Below the pieces are notes generated by a model that was given only the letters and a program-made list of their open reading frames with translations, did not search any database and was not told the origin of the DNA. The translations under genes were made by a program, and so were the position numbers. Source: Cognataquiflexum aquatile (GTDB lineage: Bacteria > Bacteroidota > Bacteroidia > Cytophagales > Cyclobacteriaceae). Taken from it: a stretch of DNA of 64,000 bases. Shown here piece by piece: positions 61,775-64,000 of the stretch (within the stretch, counting starts at the first letter, position 1; each line of letters starts with the position of its first letter). Location of the stretch: assembly GCF_003316845.1 (NCBI RefSeq), contig NZ_QMIK01000006.1, forward strand, positions 186,001 to 250,000. The letters are read 5' to 3'.

Positions 61775-64000
61775 ATGCGGCTTACAGGAAAATATCAGGT
61801 CAGGGGAAAGGTTGTCATTGGTTTTATCCTTGCATTCTTTTTGGTGTTGGGCATCAGCGCAGTGACCTATTTCAGCATCCGAAATCTCCTCGACACGGTC
61901 CAGGATCTCACCCGGCCAAATGAAAAACTCCAGCAGCTGAATGGCCTCATGGCGGATGTCTATGTGCTTGACATCAACAAAACAGAGCGCACTACGGACA
62001 AAGATTCTGTCTCCGAACTCACAAGAAAACGGGTCAAAGAAAGGCTTGAATGGCTAAAATCCAATTCCCTCGATTCAACCGAAATCCAGAACTACCAACA
62101 GGTCGGTCTGACTATTTCCGAATTGATGGTAGTTTTTGCCGGATTGGAAGAAGTGAGAAATTACCTTGCCAATAGAAATTTCAGTGCGGAGGCATTAAAA
62201 GGAATAGAGATCAGAATCAAAAGGCAGCAAGAACAGAGCGACATGCAGTTTTTGGGAAAACTCCGGACCAAAGATTTGCTTTCCTCATTAAATCCAAAAG
62301 ATACCAAAGCCGATTCAGATACCACAGGAACTGAAAAAACAGAACCCGAGGCGGAAGAGGGTTTTGACATCGGGAATGAATTACTAGAAATTGCCAAAGA
62401 CATCAAAAAGTCAGGGACGGTTGTCGCGCCGCCGGTGCCCCCAAAATCCACCAACCAAGATTCAATCCTGCTCGTAATCCGCAAATCTGTAGAGAGGATT
62501 TACAAAGATGAACAGCGCCTTCAAGACAGGTTTCTTAGGTTGGAAGAGAACCTGATCGAAAAGAATACAGATATTTTTTTTCAAATCCAGCAAATGATTT
62601 CCAATCTTCAGAATGATTTATTGAAGGAATACAAAGTCCAAAACCGCTCTGCCTACAAGCTTACCTATACTGTCTCATGGATTTTGGGGATTTTGGTGTT
62701 TTTTGGGGTAGCCGGTTCTTTGGGTTTTGTATTTAGCATCCTCCAAGAAGTAGACAAAGCTGATTTATATGGGGAAAAATTAGAGGAAGCAAAAATGCGA
62801 TCTGACAAACTAGCCAAGACCAAGCAGGAATTCCTTGCCAATATGAGCCATGAAATCAGAAACCCGCTTCATGCCATTCAGGGTTACCAAAAAGCTTTGG
62901 AAAATTCTGATCTCCGCGGCCAACAAAAAGAGTTTGTCGAGAGAATAGGCTTTGCTTCCAATACCCTCATCGCTGTGGTAAATGATATTCTTGATTTTTC
63001 TAAGCTCGAAGCGGGGCAGGTTCAGGTGGTGAAAGAACCCTTTGAGGCAAAGGACTTTTTCCTTTCGATCAAGAGTTTTTTTGCATTGAAGACCGAGCAA
63101 AAGGGCTTGTCTTTTCATTGGAACATTGACCTTCCCCAAGATCAATGGCTAGTTGGAGACCAATTGAGGATCAATCAGATCATGAATAACCTTCTGGGAA
63201 ACTCACTTAAATTTACCCAAAAAGGAGGAATTGTGGTCGACATCACTTGGGTAAAAAAGCATCTAGAAATTAAGATTGCTGATACAGGGATGGGAATGAC
63301 GGCTGAAATCCGAAAAAACATATTCAAGGAATTTAACCAAGGCGATTCCGCCATCAACAGAAAGTTTGGTGGTACAGGTTTGGGCTTGGCGATTGTCAAG
63401 AAATTGATTGACAAACTGGGAGGGACCATTCAGGTATCAACTGAAGTTGATAAAGGCACCATTATTTCCTTTACAATACCCTGCGAGGTGATCGAACCTG
63501 TTTCCAAACAGTCCGAACATACTTTTGAATTTTCCCTTCAAGGATTAAGAATTCTGTTGGTAGATGATGACCCGCTAGGATTACAATTGCTCAAACTGAT
63601 CCTCGAAAGCCGCGGGGCAATGGTATCGGCAATACAGGGAGGGGCAGCGTTTGTGAGGGAATTTGTTGCTGATGAAATTGATATTGCCATCATTGACATT
63701 CAGATGCCTGAAGTCAGCGGATTGGAGGTGGCGAAAATATTAAGAGCCAATGAAAAATTCCTGACTTTGCCGATAATTGCCATGACTGCCAATGTTTTTG
63801 TGGAGGAGGAAAGAAAAATAGAGGAAGCTGGATTTGACGGATTGATTTTAAAACCTTTCAAAGAAAATGAAATAGTCAACAAGATAGGATTGATGTTAGG
63901 CCTCACCCAAATAGCTTTTCGCCCGGAAAATCCCACAGAAAACCAAGTGGAGATAAAATCTGATTTGGAATCAATAGACTATGACCTGTCCGACCTGATG
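61775..64000 (+). CDS. Hybrid sensor histidine kinase, 3' end outside window
   Basis: The frame is open from the ATG at 61775 to the window end (742 residues seen). An N-terminal membrane helix (VVIGFILAFFLVLGI) is followed by a periplasmic sensor of about 250 residues, then a second helix (SWILGILVFFGVAGSLGFV). The kinase has the H-box FLANMSHEIRNPLHAIQGY (phospho-histidine near residue 359), N-box NNLLGNSLKFTQKG, DTGMG and GGTGLGLAIVKKL. A receiver follows with LLVDDDPLG, DIAIIDIQMPEVSG and LILKPF. More domains, perhaps Hpt, may follow. Confidence 0.92.
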   Translation, partial: MRLTGKYQVRGKVVIGFILAFFLVLGISAVTYFSIRNLLDTVQDLTRPNEKLQQLNGLMADVYVLDINKTERTTDKDSVSELTRKRVKERLEWLKSNSLDSTEIQNYQQVGLTISELMVVFAGLEEVRNYLANRNFSAEALKGIEIRIKRQQEQSDMQFLGKLRTKDLLSSLNPKDTKADSDTTGTEKTEPEAEEGFDIGNELLEIAKDIKKSGTVVAPPVPPKSTNQDSILLVIRKSVERIYKDEQRLQDRFLRLEENLIEKNTDIFFQIQQMISNLQNDLLKEYKVQNRSAYKLTYTVSWILGILVFFGVAGSLGFVFSILQEVDKADLYGEKLEEAKMRSDKLAKTKQEFLANMSHEIRNPLHAIQGYQKALENSDLRGQQKEFVERIGFASNTLIAVVNDILDFSKLEAGQVQVVKEPFEAKDFFLSIKSFFALKTEQKGLSFHWNIDLPQDQWLVGDQLRINQIMNNLLGNSLKFTQKGGIVVDITWVKKHLEIKIADTGMGMTAEIRKNIFKEFNQGDSAINRKFGGTGLGLAIVKKLIDKLGGTIQVSTEVDKGTIISFTIPCEVIEPVSKQSEHTFEFSLQGLRILLVDDDPLGLQLLKLILESRGAMVSAIQGGAAFVREFVADEIDIAIIDIQMPEVSGLEVAKILRANEKFLTLPIIAMTANVFVEEERKIEEAGFDGLILKPFKENEIVNKIGLMLGLTQIAFRPENPTENQVEIKSDLESIDYDLSDLM

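Noticed and set aside
61720-61923. 67-residue open frame before the kinase
   Set aside because: It overlaps the kinase N-terminus in another frame. The kinase frame has the membrane helix and stays open to the window end, so no frameshift is needed.

Overview
The window looks like chromosomal DNA of a Bacteroidota member, most likely order Cytophagales and near Cyclobacteriaceae. This is inferred from family content (IPExxxVDY protein, PorV-like and HhH/beta-barrel outer-membrane pair, short POTRA/barrel BamA-like protein, DUF1684, DUF2256, TamB of about 1500 residues, DUF5117-type metalloprotease, Lgt with a long periplasmic insert), from Bacteroidota-type TAnnTTTG promoter elements, and from the lack of clear Shine-Dalgarno sites. 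Several genes have TTG starts (yidD, rnc, miaA, tamB, the MBL hydrolase). I saw no rRNA, tRNA, CRISPR, phage or insertion sequence. Both ends cut a gene: a DUF1684 protein on the left and a hybrid histidine kinase on the right.

Layout. 1-8.3 kb: envelope genes (metalloprotease, HhH-barrel protein, PorV-like barrel, BamA/TamA-like protein) and YidD. 8.3-13.6 kb: a minus-strand housekeeping run acpP-fabF-rnc-nadE-lgt. 13.7-15.6 kb: IPExxxVDY protein and pyruvate kinase. 15.7-19.4 kb: a minus-strand run of REC-Hpt protein, REC protein, small unknown, MBL hydrolase and RqcH/NFACT. 19.5-22.4 kb: miaA, pfkA with a LemA-like protein, and a short SSB. 22.7-31.2 kb: exported hydrolases and membrane proteins on the plus strand (S10 peptidase, TPR protein, deiminase-family lipoprotein, DUF418 protein, S9 peptidase). 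31.6-38.5 kb: SDR enzyme, a MacAB-like ABC exporter, a serine hydrolase and a glutamate-type dehydrogenase. 38.6-43.7 kb: hisF-hisIE, then DUF6671 and pyrC, then a decayed second hisF-hisIE copy. 43.7-49.5 kb: a sulfatase lipoprotein operon facing a CadC/TolB-like TPR regulator. 49.6-59.0 kb: GNAT protein, bestrophin, photolyase with an Smr protein, and TamB. 59.0-64.0 kb: tsaD, smpB, HNH nuclease and the hybrid kinase.

The most unusual content lies between genes. Several intergenic gaps are filled almost from stop codon to next start codon by degenerate arrays with a strict period. One class has periods of 7, 8 and 9 nt. The heptads mostly begin with AG and are sometimes followed by ACAAC octads and TACAAC nonads. 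These arrays end just before smpB, an ABC ATPase gene and, in reverse orientation, hisF. A second class has GAAATA and TATTTC hexamers spaced 10-11 nt apart, close to one DNA turn, grouped in units of about 105-122 bp. It fills the hisF-hisIE and S9-SDR gaps. A third item is a large nested perfect palindrome between tsaD and smpB. The two hisIE leaders differ by exactly one 11-nt unit, so these arrays gain or lose units. The second his copy is a mosaic: identical over the first 191 bp of hisIE, then diverged and frameshifted, with a hisF stub joined to the array at a CCTC microhomology. I do not recognise the arrays as a named repeat family, but I could not search for them.
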